Shown one piece after another: positions 39,971 through 49,500 of a stretch of DNA of 64,000 nt. Position numbers and translations under genes: made by a program. Source of the stretch: DAHUYF01 sp963789275 (GTDB lineage: Bacteria > Pseudomonadota > Alphaproteobacteria > ATCC43930 > CGMCC-115725); the NCBI GenBank assembly GCA_963789275.1, contig CAWBKF010000021.1, positions 1 through 64,000 on the forward strand. Reading direction: 5' to 3'. The notes under the pieces are model-generated. The model had not been told where the DNA came from. It did no database searches and saw only the letters and a list, made by a program, of their open reading frames with translations. Within the stretch, counting starts at the first letter, position 1. Every line of letters starts with the position of its first letter.

Positions 39971-42900
39971 CCGCCCCCGATCCGGGCCTGGGCCAGCAGC
40001 AGGCGGCCGATGTCGCCGCCTCGGTCTGGGTCGCCGCCTCGGCTGGTACCGGCAAGACCAAGGTGCTCACCGACCGCGTTCTGGCGCTGATGCTGGCGGG
40101 CGCGCCGCCGTCCCGCATCCTCTGCCTCACCTTCACCAAGGCCGCCGCCGCCGAGATGGCGAACCGCCTCAACGACCGCTTGAGCGCCTGGACGGTGCGC
40201 GGCGAGGGCGAGCTGGCGCAGGAGCTGCTGGCGCTCACCGGCGCGCTGCCCGACGCGGCGCTGCTGCGGCGCGCGCGCCAGCTCTTCGCCCATGTGCTCG
40301 ATGCGCCCGGCGGCATGCGCATCGAGACCATCCACGCCTTCTGCCAGTCGCTGCTGCGCCGCTTCCCGATCGAGGCCGGCGTCGCACCGCATTTCGCGGT
40401 GATGGACGAGCGCAGCGCCGCCGAGGCGCTGGCGGCGGCACGCGAGGTAGTGCTGGCGGGGTCGCGCGCGGGCGGCGATGCCGCGCTCGCCGCGGCGCTG
40501 GCCGAAGTGACGCGGCACATCCCCGAGCGCAGCTTCGACGCGCTGATGGGCGAGATTGCGCTCGAGCGCGCGCGGCTTGCCCGCGCGCTGGCCGCGGGCG
40601 GCGAAAGCTTCGCCGACGAACTTGCGCGTGTGCTCGACGTCAACCCCGATCTCGGCGAGGACGCGATCGTAACCGGCGCCTGCGCCGACAGCGAATTCGA
40701 CGGTGCGGCGCTGAAGCGCGCCGCGGCGGCGCTGCAGCAGAGCGCGGCGGTCACCGACCAGCGCACCGGGCAGCGCATCGCCGATTGGCTTGCCGCTTCG
40801 GTGGCCGAGCGCGCGCTCACCATCGACGACTACCTCCTGGCCTTCTTCACCCAGGAAGACACGCCGCGCGCCGTGCTGATGACCCGGAAGCTTGCCGCCC
40901 ATCTGCCGCAATGTGCCGACGCGCTCGAAGTCGAATCTGAGCGCCTGGCGCAGCTCATGGCGGCGCGCGGCGCCGCGGCGCTCCATGCCGCCACCGTGGC
41001 GCTGGTGCGGCTGGGCGACGCGCTGCTCGCCGCCTATGAGCGCCACAAATCGGCGCGCGCGCTGCTCGATTACGACGACCTCGTGCTCAAGACGCGCGAT
41101 CTGCTGCAGCGTCCGGGGGTTGCGCCCTGGGTGCTGTTCAAGCTCGATGGCGGGCTCGATCACATCCTCATCGACGAGGCGCAGGACACCAATCCCGAGC
41201 AGTGGGAAGTGGTGCAGGCGCTGGCCGACGAGTTCTTCAGCGGCGAGGGCGCGCGCGCCGAGCGCCGCACCATCTTCGCCGTCGGCGATGCCAAGCAGTC
41301 GATCTACAGCTTCCAGCGCGCCGATCCCCGGGAATTCCTGCGCCTGCGCGAGTATTTCGCTGCGCGCGTCGCCGCCGCGCGCCAGCGCTGGCTGAGCGTC
41401 GATCTCGACATCTCCTTCCGCTCGACCGACGCGGTGCTTGCCGCGGTCGATGCGGTCTTCGCCCGCGCCGAGGCGAGCGACGGCGTGGCGCTCGACGGCG
41501 CGCCGATCCATCACCTGCCGTTCCGCTGGGGTCACGCCGGGCTGGTCGAGCTCTGGCCGCCGGTCGAGCCCGACCGCGCGCCCGAGCCTGCGCCCTGGGA
41601 GCTGCCGCTCGAGCAGCGCCGGCAGCGCGCGCCGCAGGCATTGTTGGCGCAGGCCATCGCCGCCGAGATTAGGGGCTGGCTCGATCGCGGCGAGCGGCTC
41701 GCCGCGCGCGACCGGCCGGTGCAGGCGGGCGATGTCATGGTGCTGGTGCGCCGGCGCGGCGCCTTCATGACCGAGCTGGTGCGCGCCTTGAAGCAGGTCG
41801 AGGTCGCCGTCGCCGGCGTCGACCGCATGCTGCTCACCGATCAGCTCGCGGTGCAGGACATGATGGCGCTGGGGCAGTTCCTGTTGCTGCCCGAGGATGA
41901 TCTGACGCTCGCCACCGTGCTGAAAGGCCCGCTCTTCGGCTTCGACGAGGGGCTGCTTTACGATCTGGCATTCCCGCGCGAGCGCTCGCTGTGGCAGGAG
42001 CTGCGCCGGCGCCAAGGCGAGCACCTCGCCTTCGCCGCCGCCGCCCAGCGCCTCGGCGCGCTGCTGGCGCGCGCCGATTTCGCGCCGCCTTACGAGCTCT
42101 TCGCCGAGGTGCTGGGCGCGCTGGGCGGGCGGCGTGCGGCGCTGGCGCGGCTCGGTCCCGAGGCGCAGGACCCGCTCGACGAGTTCCTGTCGCTGGCGCT
42201 CGCCTACGAGCGCATGCATGGGCCGTCGCTGCAGGGCTTTCTCCATTGGCTCGCTACCGGCGAGACCGAGGTGAAGCGCGACCTCGAGCAGCGCGGGCGC
42301 AACGAAGTGCGGGTGCTGACCGTGCATGGCGCCAAGGGGCTGCAGGCGCCGATCGTCTTCCTGCCCGACACGCTGCAGGTGCCGCAACAGCCGCTGAAGC
42401 TGCTCTGGACCGAGCGCGGCCTGCCGCTGTGGCGGGCGCATGCCGGCTGTGCCGCGCCGGCATTCCAGGCGGCGCTCGGCGAGGCGCAACGGCGCCGCGA
42501 GGCCGAATATCGCCGCCTGCTCTATGTCGCGCTGACCCGCGCCGAGGACCGTCTCTACATCTGCGGCTGGCGCAACAAGCAGAAGCCGGCCGAGCAATGC
42601 TGGTACCACCTCGTCGAGCGCGGCATCGCCGGCGCGCCGGGCGCCGAAGCGATCGACCTCGCCCCCGGCGGTGGACTCTGGCAAGGCCAGGGCTGGCGGC
42701 TCGCCACGCCGCAGCGCGCGACCCCCGACCGGCGCGAGCGCCTGCCCGTGCTCGCCGACCGCGCGCCCTCGCTGCCCGCCTGGGCGCTGGCGCCGCCGCC
42801 GCCGGAGCCGAGCCCGCCGCGGCCGCTCGCGCCGTCGCGGCCGGGCGCCGCCGACCCGGCGGCGCGCTCGCCGCTCGGCGCCGAGGAGGGGACGGGGCTG

Positions 42901-43386
42901 CTGCGCGGCCGGCTGGTGCATCGCCTGCTACAGAGCCTGCCCGACCTGCCGCCGCCATCGCGTGCTGCGGCGGCGCGGCGCTTCCTGGCGCTGCCGGTGC
43001 ATGGCCTCTCGCCGGCGCAGCAGGAGGCACTCGCGGCGGAGACGCTGGCGGTGCTGGCTCACCCCGATTTCGCGCCGCTCTTCGCCGCGGGCTCGCAGGC
43101 CGAAGTGCCGGTGGTGGCGCTCCTCGGCGGCAAGGCGCTCAGCGGCCAGATCGACCGGCTGCTGGTGCGCGGCGACCGGGTGATGATCGTCGACTACAAG
43201 ACGCTGCGCCCGCCGCCCCGCGCCGAGGCGGATATCCCCGGGGCCTATCTCGACCAGCTCGCGGCCTATCGCGCGGCGCTGGCGGCGATCTATCCCGGCC
43301 GCGCCATAAGCTGCGCCCTCCTCTGGACCGAAGGCCCCCGCCTGATGCCGGTAAGCCCCGCGCTGCTCGATCGCCATGCGCCCTGA
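39967..43386 (+). CDS. addA: Double-strand break repair helicase/nuclease AddA
   Basis: A 1,139-residue UvrD/Rep-type helicase with a C-terminal nuclease. Walker A is ASAGTGKTKVL (24-34), motif II is ILIDEAQDTNPEQW, motif III is VGDAKQSIYSFQRA, motif V/VI is VLTVHGAKGLQAP with YVALTRAEDRLY, and the nuclease motif is VMIVDYKTLRPP. ATG 39967 overlaps the addB stop. AddAB processes double-strand ends for RecA loading at Chi-like sites. The reading frame is uninterrupted, in contrast to addB. Confidence 0.95.
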   Translation: MTAPDPGLGQQQAADVAASVWVAASAGTGKTKVLTDRVLALMLAGAPPSRILCLTFTKAAAAEMANRLNDRLSAWTVRGEGELAQELLALTGALPDAALLRRARQLFAHVLDAPGGMRIETIHAFCQSLLRRFPIEAGVAPHFAVMDERSAAEALAAAREVVLAGSRAGGDAALAAALAEVTRHIPERSFDALMGEIALERARLARALAAGGESFADELARVLDVNPDLGEDAIVTGACADSEFDGAALKRAAAALQQSAAVTDQRTGQRIADWLAASVAERALTIDDYLLAFFTQEDTPRAVLMTRKLAAHLPQCADALEVESERLAQLMAARGAAALHAATVALVRLGDALLAAYERHKSARALLDYDDLVLKTRDLLQRPGVAPWVLFKLDGGLDHILIDEAQDTNPEQWEVVQALADEFFSGEGARAERRTIFAVGDAKQSIYSFQRADPREFLRLREYFAARVAAARQRWLSVDLDISFRSTDAVLAAVDAVFARAEASDGVALDGAPIHHLPFRWGHAGLVELWPPVEPDRAPEPAPWELPLEQRRQRAPQALLAQAIAAEIRGWLDRGERLAARDRPVQAGDVMVLVRRRGAFMTELVRALKQVEVAVAGVDRMLLTDQLAVQDMMALGQFLLLPEDDLTLATVLKGPLFGFDEGLLYDLAFPRERSLWQELRRRQGEHLAFAAAAQRLGALLARADFAPPYELFAEVLGALGGRRAALARLGPEAQDPLDEFLSLALAYERMHGPSLQGFLHWLATGETEVKRDLEQRGRNEVRVLTVHGAKGLQAPIVFLPDTLQVPQQPLKLLWTERGLPLWRAHAGCAAPAFQAALGEAQRRREAEYRRLLYVALTRAEDRLYICGWRNKQKPAEQCWYHLVERGIAGAPGAEAIDLAPGGGLWQGQGWRLATPQRATPDRRERLPVLADRAPSLPAWALAPPPPEPSPPRPLAPSRPGAADPAARSPLGAEEGTGLLRGRLVHRLLQSLPDLPPPSRAAAARRFLALPVHGLSPAQQEALAAETLAVLAHPDFAPLFAAGSQAEVPVVALLGGKALSGQIDRLLVRGDRVMIVDYKTLRPPPRAEADIPGAYLDQLAAYRAALAAIYPGRAISCALLWTEGPRLMPVSPALLDRHAP

Positions 43387-43576
43387 GCGACGCAAAGCGA
43401 AGCACAGAAGCACACATGCCCCTCTCCGCCCCTTGGGGGCGGAGAGGTTGGGTGAGGTGGGGGTGCTTCGATCTCGACGATCAAGGCGGCGAGCCGGAGA
43501 AACTGTCAGACATGTCTCCGGTCTAACGCTGCACAATATGTATCGGGCATGTATCCGGCCCGGACCGCATATGAAA

Positions 43577-43800
43577 TGCACCACGGAGACACGGAGGCCA
43601 CGGAGAAAAGTGCTAGTGGAGAAATGAAATCATCACTGCCGCCCCCGCGAAGGCGGGGGCCCAGGAGCAACCGCACGTCGGTCGCTCGCTCTGGTTCCCC
43701 GCTTTCGCGGGGAAAGCGAGAAACGATGATTCGATCGCGTCGGTGCGTTCCGGGCGCGCAATTCTTTCCTTCTCCGTGACCTCCGTGTCTCCGTGGTGCC
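43577..43800. repeat. Nested composite palindromic repeat
   Basis: The outer arms are CACCACGGAGACACGGAGG (from 43577) and CCTCCGTGTCTCCGTGGTG (ending about 43799), extended by a second ACGGAGAA/TTCTCCGT pair. Inside lies a copy of the REP-like double hairpin also seen at 8474-8561: GCCCCCGCGAAGGCGGGGGC and TTCCCCGCTTTCGCGGGGAA. The whole 224 bp could fold into one large cruciform. It looks like one repeat inserted into another. The surrounding 43387-43912 carries no gene. Confidence 0.75.
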
Positions 43801-43912
43801 ACTTTCGATCGGCGTGCCGACGCAGATGCGATAGCCCTGCCTCAAGGGGGGAGGGGCTATGAAGGGCTATGAAGACCGTGGACGAGTGAGCCCGCACCGC
43901 GCAGGCCGCCCC

Positions 43913-44713
43913 CTACCTTGGTGTCAGCGCCACCGCGGCTTCCGTGGTCAGCAGCAGGAAGGTGAAGGTCTCCTGCAGGTAGAGTTTGACCGCAGTGTCG
44001 GTGTGGCTGGCATAGCCGATGGAGACGTCCTGGCCGAGATGGAGCGCGAAATCGCCGCCGCGCGTCGAGAGCACGAAGGCGCCGGCGATCGCCGGCGCCC
44101 AGATGATCTCCTCGCTCACCAGCAGCTTCAGGTGCTTCAGCACGGGATAGCCGTGATCGCCGGCGGCGTCGATCGCGGTATAGGCGTCGGCGCCCAGCAC
44201 CACCGCATAGGGCCCGTTGACCCCGGCGAGGCGCAATTGCGTCACCGCCTGGGCGATGGCGCCGGGATATTGCCGCACATCGGCCGGCAGCGCCGTCACC
44301 GGATTGCTGGTGCCCTGCCGGATGCCCTGGATGCCGGCCGCGGCATAGCCGTCGAACACCGCGCGGTCCTCGGCGAACGCCACCCGCCGCGCCGCGTCTT
44401 TGAGCGGCTGCCAGTCGGAATCCTCGGCGCCGCGCTCGACATCGTCGATCTGCTGGCGATTGAGCTCGAAGGGCACCCGCAGCTCGACCAGCGCCTTGAC
44501 CTCGCGCTGGCGCGCGGCGATGCCGTCGCCGGGAGCCTCGATGCTGCGCTGATGGCCGGTGCCGATGGCGGCGAGCGCGCTGCCGCCAGGCCCCGCCACA
44601 TCCACCACGCGGCGCGCGGCGAGGTAGCGCTTCAGCGTGCGCGATGCTTCCTCTTCGATCTGGGCCCACGCCGCCTCGGAGATCGGGGCAAGCTCGCGGT
44701 GCAGATTGTTCAT
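43913..44713 (-). CDS. Encapsulin nanocompartment shell protein (family 1, linocin-like)
   Basis: A 266-residue HK97-fold shell protein of the CFP29/linocin M18 group. It starts MNNLHRELAPISEAAWAQIE and has the conserved AARRVVDVAGPGG segment; the region from LGQDVSIGYASHTDTAVKLY to ETFTFLLLTTEAAV forms the usual C-terminal strands. Family 1 shells of this length normally assemble as 60-subunit particles that load cargo through a C-terminal peptide. The start codon overlaps the stop of the DyP peroxidase gene (ATGA), and that peroxidase carries the loading peptide. No phage genes are nearby, so it is not a capsid relic. Confidence 0.93.
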   Translation of the reverse strand: MNNLHRELAPISEAAWAQIEEEASRTLKRYLAARRVVDVAGPGGSALAAIGTGHQRSIEAPGDGIAARQREVKALVELRVPFELNRQQIDDVERGAEDSDWQPLKDAARRVAFAEDRAVFDGYAAAGIQGIRQGTSNPVTALPADVRQYPGAIAQAVTQLRLAGVNGPYAVVLGADAYTAIDAAGDHGYPVLKHLKLLVSEEIIWAPAIAGAFVLSTRGGDFALHLGQDVSIGYASHTDTAVKLYLQETFTFLLLTTEAAVALTPR

Positions 44714-45784
44714 GGCTTGGGTTCTCCTTTGAGCGAGCCGATGCCGAGGGAGCCGTCATGCGGCGACGGCGCGGCGGCCGCAACCACCGGCGCGGCGGCG
44801 GGTGCCGCGGCGGCGGGCGCGTCCGGCGGCAGGGTGTCGAGGAACGTCGCGGCGGGCGCGAAGAACAGGCCGCCGGTGACGGCGCGGCTGAAATCGAGCA
44901 GGCGGTCGTAATTGCCCGGCGGGCGGCCGACGAACATGTTGGTCAGCATCTGCTCGATCACCCGCGGCGAGCGGGCATAGCCCATGAAATATGTGCCGAA
45001 TTCGCCCTGCCCGGCCTGGCCGAAGGGCATGTTGTCGCGCAGGATCTTCATCTCCTGGCCGTCCTCGACGATCGTCGTAAGCGCGCTGTGCGCCGAGGTC
45101 GGCTTCACCGCCTCGTCGAGCTCGATGTCGGCGAGCTTGGTGCGGCCGATGATGCGCTCCTGCGCCTCGGTCGACAGCGCGTTCCACGCCGCCATGTCGT
45201 GGAGGTATTTCTGCACGATGGCGTAGCTGCCGCCGGCGAAGGCGGCATCCTCCTCGCCGACCAGCGCGGCCTCGATCGAACTCCCGGCCGGTCGGGTTCT
45301 CCGTGCCGTCGACGAAGCCCAGGAGGTCGCGGTCGTCGAAATAGCGGAAGCCATGAACCTCGTCGGCGGGCGCGACATCATCGCCGAGCCGCGCCATGAT
45401 CTGCGTCGCCAGCTCAAAGCAGAGATCCATGCGCTTGGCGCGAATATGGAAGAGCAGGTCGCCCGGCGTCGCGACGGCATGGCGCCCCCCGGCGCGGATC
45501 TCGCGGAACGGATGCAGCTCCGCCGGCCGCGGCGGCCCGATGATCCGGTCCCACGCCTCGGAGCCGATCCCCATCACGCAGGAAAGCTGGCCCTCGACGT
45601 CGCGGAATCCGACGGCGCGGATCAGCGCCGCGAGATCGCCGCAGAACGACCGCGCCGCGGCGGCGCTCTCGCTGCCGGGTTTCACCGTCACAACCAGGAA
45701 GATCGCGGCGCGCGTCAGCGGCGTGACCACCGCCTGCGGCTCCGCGCCGCGGCCGCGCTCATCGCAGGCCGACGGACATGACAT
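44710..45784 (-). CDS. DyP-type heme peroxidase, encapsulin cargo, frameshifted
   Basis: A dye-decolourising peroxidase of about 357 residues after correction. The hallmark is GFVDGTENPTG with the distal Asp; the proximal heme His is probably in KPTSAHSAL, and the C-terminal domain contains GTYFMGYARSPRVIEQML. After a Pro/Ala-rich linker (about 30 residues) the protein ends SPHDGSLGIGSLKGEPKP, the canonical encapsulin targeting peptide. An extra base at about 45283-45290 breaks the frame just after the GFVDG motif; both halves are otherwise well conserved. Its stop overlaps the shell gene start. Confidence 0.92.
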
Positions 45785-46054
45785 CAGGACCGTGAGATCG
45801 CGGCATCCCCCTGTATCCCCTGGTTTCTCGAGCCGGTCGGTTGCGGCTGATTATGAGTGCCGCGGCGTGCGAGTCAAAACCAAAGCGCGGCCAGGATCCT
45901 GACAACTCGGCCGGGAAGAAAAGGGGGGATGGCGCGGCAGGCGTCAAGACCTGCGGCTGGCCGGTCAGCTCTGCGCCGCGGATCGAGGCGGCGCCTTGAC
46001 GCTCGTTTCCGCCATCCCCTAATGTCTCACCCGCGTCCGCTGCAGGAGAGGCTC

Positions 46055-46378
46055 ATGAGCATTCCGACCAAGGTCACCAATTCCTCCTTCGACGCCGACG
46101 TGCTGCGCGCGCCGGGGCCGGTGCTCGTCGATTTCTGGGCGGAGTGGTGCGGGCCCTGCAAGATGATCGCGCCGTTTCTCGAGCAGCTTGCCGGCGACAT
46201 GCAGGGCAAGGTGACCGTCGCCAAGATCAATATCGACGAGAATCCCCAGACGCCGATGAAATACGGCGTGCGCGGCATCCCGACGCTGATCCTGTTCAAG
46301 AACGGCCAGGTGGCGGCGACCAAGATCGGCGCGCTGCAGAAAAGCAAGCTCGTCGAATGGGTCGAATCCGTCCTCTGA
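46055..46378 (+). CDS. trxA: Thioredoxin
   Basis: A 107-residue thioredoxin with the active site WCGPC at 31-35, cis-Pro in RGIPTLILFKNG, and the standard fold. ATG 46055 has a GCAGGAGAGG ribosome binding site. In relatives trxA follows addA directly; here the encapsulin operon and a repeat lie between them, which marks that stretch as an insertion. Confidence 0.95.
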   Translation: MSIPTKVTNSSFDADVLRAPGPVLVDFWAEWCGPCKMIAPFLEQLAGDMQGKVTVAKINIDENPQTPMKYGVRGIPTLILFKNGQVAATKIGALQKSKLVEWVESVL

Positions 46379-46448
46379 CGCCCCTAGCTTATGTCTTTCT
46401 CCCTTCCTCTACGCCCAGCGGCGCATACGCGCGCACTACTTAAGCGTG

Positions 46449-46454
46449 TATAAT
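46449..46454 (+). promoter_or_regulatory. Candidate -10 element upstream of the response-regulator gene
   Basis: A perfect TATAAT stands in the only AT-rich stretch between trxA and the receiver gene, about 115 bp ahead of its start. No convincing -35 box is found at 16-18 bp, so this is a weak call. Confidence 0.3.
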
Positions 46455-46569
46455 CCTAATAGTTTATCAACCGCTTTCGATTAATCTCCGCCTTATCTTT
46501 CCGCGGAGGCAGTGGGATGCGCCGGGGGCGCCCCCCGCGCTACCGGCCGCCGCCGCAAGGGGACAGCCG

Positions 46570-46941
46570 ATGGCGAAGATCCTGGTGATCGACGATGACG
46601 TCATCGTGCGCGAGACCATCGCACAGATCCTCGAGGAGCGCGGCCACCAGGTGCTGAGCGCCGAGGACGGCAAGCGCGGCGTGGCGGCTTTCCGCACCGG
46701 GCGCCCCGATCTCGTGATCACCGACATCATCATGCCGGAGCAGGAAGGCATCCAGACCATCACCCAGATCCGCGGCCTTGCGCCCGACGCGAAGATCATC
46801 GCCATCTCAGGCGGCGGCCGCATCGGCAACACCGACTTCCTCAAGATCGCCCGTCATCTCGGCGCCAACGACGTCATCGCCAAGCCCTTCGATCCCGACG
46901 ACCTCGTGAGCCGCGTCGACCGCTGCCTCAACGCGCGCTGA
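46570..46941 (+). CDS. Single-domain response regulator
   Basis: A 123-residue stand-alone receiver: acidic pocket IDDDVIVRE, phospho-acceptor Asp in LVITDIIMPEQEG, conserved Lys in VIAKPFDPDDL. It has no output domain. It is clearly paralogous to the receiver at 48399-48767 (shared ILEERG, RPDLVITDI, IIAISGG and KPFDPDDLV). It probably serves as a phosphate shuttle or protein-binding switch for the sensor kinases in this island. The GTG start of the next gene follows 16 bp downstream. Confidence 0.9.
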   Translation: MAKILVIDDDVIVRETIAQILEERGHQVLSAEDGKRGVAAFRTGRPDLVITDIIMPEQEGIQTITQIRGLAPDAKIIAISGGGRIGNTDFLKIARHLGANDVIAKPFDPDDLVSRVDRCLNAR

Positions 46942-46957
46942 GCGCCGGACTCCGCCC

Positions 46958-48392
46958 GTGGCCAAGCGCGGCATGGTCTATCGGCTGCGGCGTGGCCTCG
47001 CCGATCTGCTGGCGCCGGAGAGACAGGAGCCGCTGTCGCTGGTCACGCCCATCGGTTCCGCCGCCCCCCCGGCATCGCCCGTGTTCGAGGACCAGCTCAA
47101 GGCGATGCTGCAGCAATCCGGCCACAGGGCACTGCTGTCGGGCCGGGTCAACTTCATCGGCCTCCAGAAGGTCAAGGAGCGATACGGCAGCGGCTGGGAG
47201 CGCATCGCCGACCGCGCCGAGCGCATGGCGCGCACCATCATCGAGCGCCATCTCGTCTCGGGCGACATTTATACCGGCATCAACGGCCTGACCTTCGTCA
47301 TTGTCTTCGCAACCCTGACGCCGGAGCGGGCCAAGGTGAAATGCCTGGCGATCGCCGATGCGATTACCAAGGCACTCCTCGGCGAGCAGGGCGGCGACCT
47401 GCTCGAGATCAAAACGGCAGTGACGCGCGTCGACGGCACGCTCGGTCTCGAAAGCATCTCCTTCACGGATCAGCTCTGCGCCTCGCTCGAGGGCGCGGAG
47501 GAGCTGCAATTCACCGAGGCGCCAGCGCGAGCGCCGCGGCCCGCGTTGCCCGCGGCGCCGCCGCCAGCGGGCAAGGCGCCGCCGCCCGCGTTGCCTGCGC
47601 CGCCGCCGGCGGGCAAGGCGCCACGGCCGCCCCGCCTGGACCCGCTCGCCAATCTCCGCTTTCTCTATCGGCCGATCTGGGACCGGCCGCGCAACGTCGT
47701 CTCCGGCTATCTTTGCGCGGCCCAAGTGCTGTCCACGGACGGATCGACCGTGCTCGGCGACGCCGAGGCGCTGATCGAGGGCGATGTCGATGACCGCGCG
47801 CGGCTCGACGAGAGGATCCGCGAGCGCGCGCTACGCGACCTTGCCGCCTTGTTCCACGAGGGCCGCAAGCTGCTGGTGACGCTGCCCGTGCATTTCGAGA
47901 CGCTCTCCGCCGTCGGCCGCCGGCGCGACTACCTCGCGGCGATCGACCGCGAGCTGGTCGACGGCGCTGCGAAATATCTGATGATCGAAATCGCCGGCGT
48001 GCCCGCCGGCGTGCCGCCAGCGCGGCTGGTCGAGGCTCACGGCTGCGCTGCGCGGCCAATGCCGCGGCGTCCTGCTGAGCCTGCCGGTCGACACCCCCGA
48101 TCTCACCAGCGTCAAGGGCAGCGGCGCCACGGCGGTCGGCTGCGACGTCTCGGGCGCTGCCGCCTCCGAGGCCGTGCTGATGCAGCAGATGAACCGCTTC
48201 TGCCGCGCCGCCGACAAGGCGGGATTCCCGAGCTACGTGCATGGCGCGAGGTCTCTGAGCCGCGTGGTCACCGCGCTCGGCGCCGGCTTCAACTATATCG
48301 ACGGCAGCGCGGTGGCCAGCCCGATCGACCACCCGCGCGGGATCGTCGATTTCCGCCTCGATGACATTTATCGCGCCTACCTGAAGGGCTGA
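46958..48392 (+). CDS. Uncharacterised signalling-island protein, frameshifted
   Basis: I do not recognise a definite family. After correction the protein has about 477 residues. The first ~170 are soluble and include TGINGLTFVIVFATL, faintly like a degenerate GGDEF core. A Pro/Ala/Lys-rich linker (PPAGKAPPPALPAPPPAGKA, about 190-215) follows. The C-terminal half (LFYLYRP-like start, ending FCRAADKAGFPSYVHGAR and GFNYIDGSAVA) faintly recalls an inactive EAL barrel. A shift at about 48045 separates LVEA from ALRGQCRGVLLSLPVD. Start GTG 46958. Confidence 0.55.
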
Positions 48393-48398
48393 GCGCCG

Positions 48399-48767
48399 TC
48401 AGGGGAGACAACGCTCGACCCGGGCCACGAGATCGTCGGGGTCGAACGGCTTGGCGGCGACGTCCCAGACGCCCAATTGGCGCGCGATGTCGAGGAAATC
48501 GTGGCGGCCGAGCCGCGCCCCGCCGGAGATGGCGATGATCCGCACCTCCGGCCGCTCGCGCCGCAGCTCCTGGATCGTCTGGAAGCCCTCCTTCACGGGC
48601 ATGACGATGTCGGTGATGACGAGGTCGGGTCGCGTCTGTCGGAAAGCGGCAATCCCCTGCACGCCGTTCTCGGCGAGGACGACCTCGTAGCCGCGCTCTT
48701 CCAGGATTTCCCTCAAGCTGGCGCGCACGCCGCTATCGTCGTCGATGACCAGGATGCGCCGGGTCAT
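48399..48767 (-). CDS. Single-domain response regulator
   Basis: A 122-residue receiver (MTRRILVIDDDSGVRASL, Asp in LVITDIVMPVKEG, Lys in AAKPFDPDDLV) without output domain. Its ATG overlaps the stop of the MHYT kinase gene by 4 bp, so it is the cognate partner, cotranslated. A paralogue lies at 46570-46941, and a copy of its first ~14 codons survives at 51401-51493. Confidence 0.92.
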   Translation of the reverse strand: MTRRILVIDDDSGVRASLREILEERGYEVVLAENGVQGIAAFRQTRPDLVITDIVMPVKEGFQTIQELRRERPEVRIIAISGGARLGRHDFLDIARQLGVWDVAAKPFDPDDLVARVERCLP

Positions 48768-49500
48768 TGGGCGAGCGCCGCGGCTTCGAGCTGCCGCGTC
48801 TCCTCCTCGCCCGAGAGCGCCGGCAGATAGACGTCGAAGCGCGTGCCTTCGCCGGGGCGGCTTTCCACCGTGATCCGGCCGCCATGCTGGGCGATGATGC
48901 CATGCACCACGGAAAGGCCGAGGCCGGTGCCTTCGCCGACATGCTTGGTGGTGAAGAACGGCTCGAAGATGCGCTGGCGGGTGGCTTCGTCCATGCCGCA
49001 GCCGGTATCGGCGACCGAGACGTGCACCGCCGTTCCCGCCGCTGCGGGCCCGCCCTCGAGCAGCGCGCCCGGCGCGGTGTCGAGCGTGACGGTGATCCGG
49101 CCGATCTTGTCGCCGATCGCCTGGGCGGCATTGACCATGAGGTTGATCATGATCTGATGGAGCTGCCCCGGATCGGCCGAGACCAGCGGCACCTCGGCGA
49201 TCGCCTCGTCGATGCGCAGCGTCGCCGGCAGGCTCGCGCTCAGCATGCGCAGCGAATTCCGCAACAGCGCGGTGACATCGACGGCTTGGCGCGTCGGCGC
49301 GTCCTTGCGGCTGAAAGCGAGGATCTGGCGCACCAGGTCGCGTGCCCGCTCGCCCGCCTTGAGGATCATGACGAGGTTGGCATGCTCGCGGCTGCCTTCC
49401 GGCAGGCGCCTCATCGTCAGCTTCCCCAGCGCCAGGACCGGCACCAGCGTGTTGTTGAGGTCGTGCGCGACGCCGCCCGCGAGCGTGCCCAGCGCCTCGA
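48725..49500. repeat. Direct repeat, copy 1 (kinase C-terminus plus receiver start)
   Basis: This stretch aligns without indels to 51451-52226 (constant offset 2,726 bp) with only scattered substitutions. It covers the HisKA and ATPase domains of the kinase and the first codons of the downstream receiver. Sequence similarity stops abruptly outside it. Confidence 0.9.

Noticed and set aside
37472..42921. Very long open frames on the minus strand opposite addB and addA (up to about 1,000 codons)
   Set aside because: They are antisense to well-conserved addB/addA, have Arg/Gln/His-rich low-complexity composition and match no family; long antisense frames are normal in high-GC DNA.
43577..43800. 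CRISPR-like repeat array
   Set aside because: The structure is made of inverted, not regularly spaced direct, repeats and has no spacers; no cas gene is present.
43913..44713. HK97-fold protein as a sign of a prophage
   Set aside because: No terminase, portal, protease or tail gene is nearby, and the neighbouring peroxidase carries an encapsulin targeting peptide.
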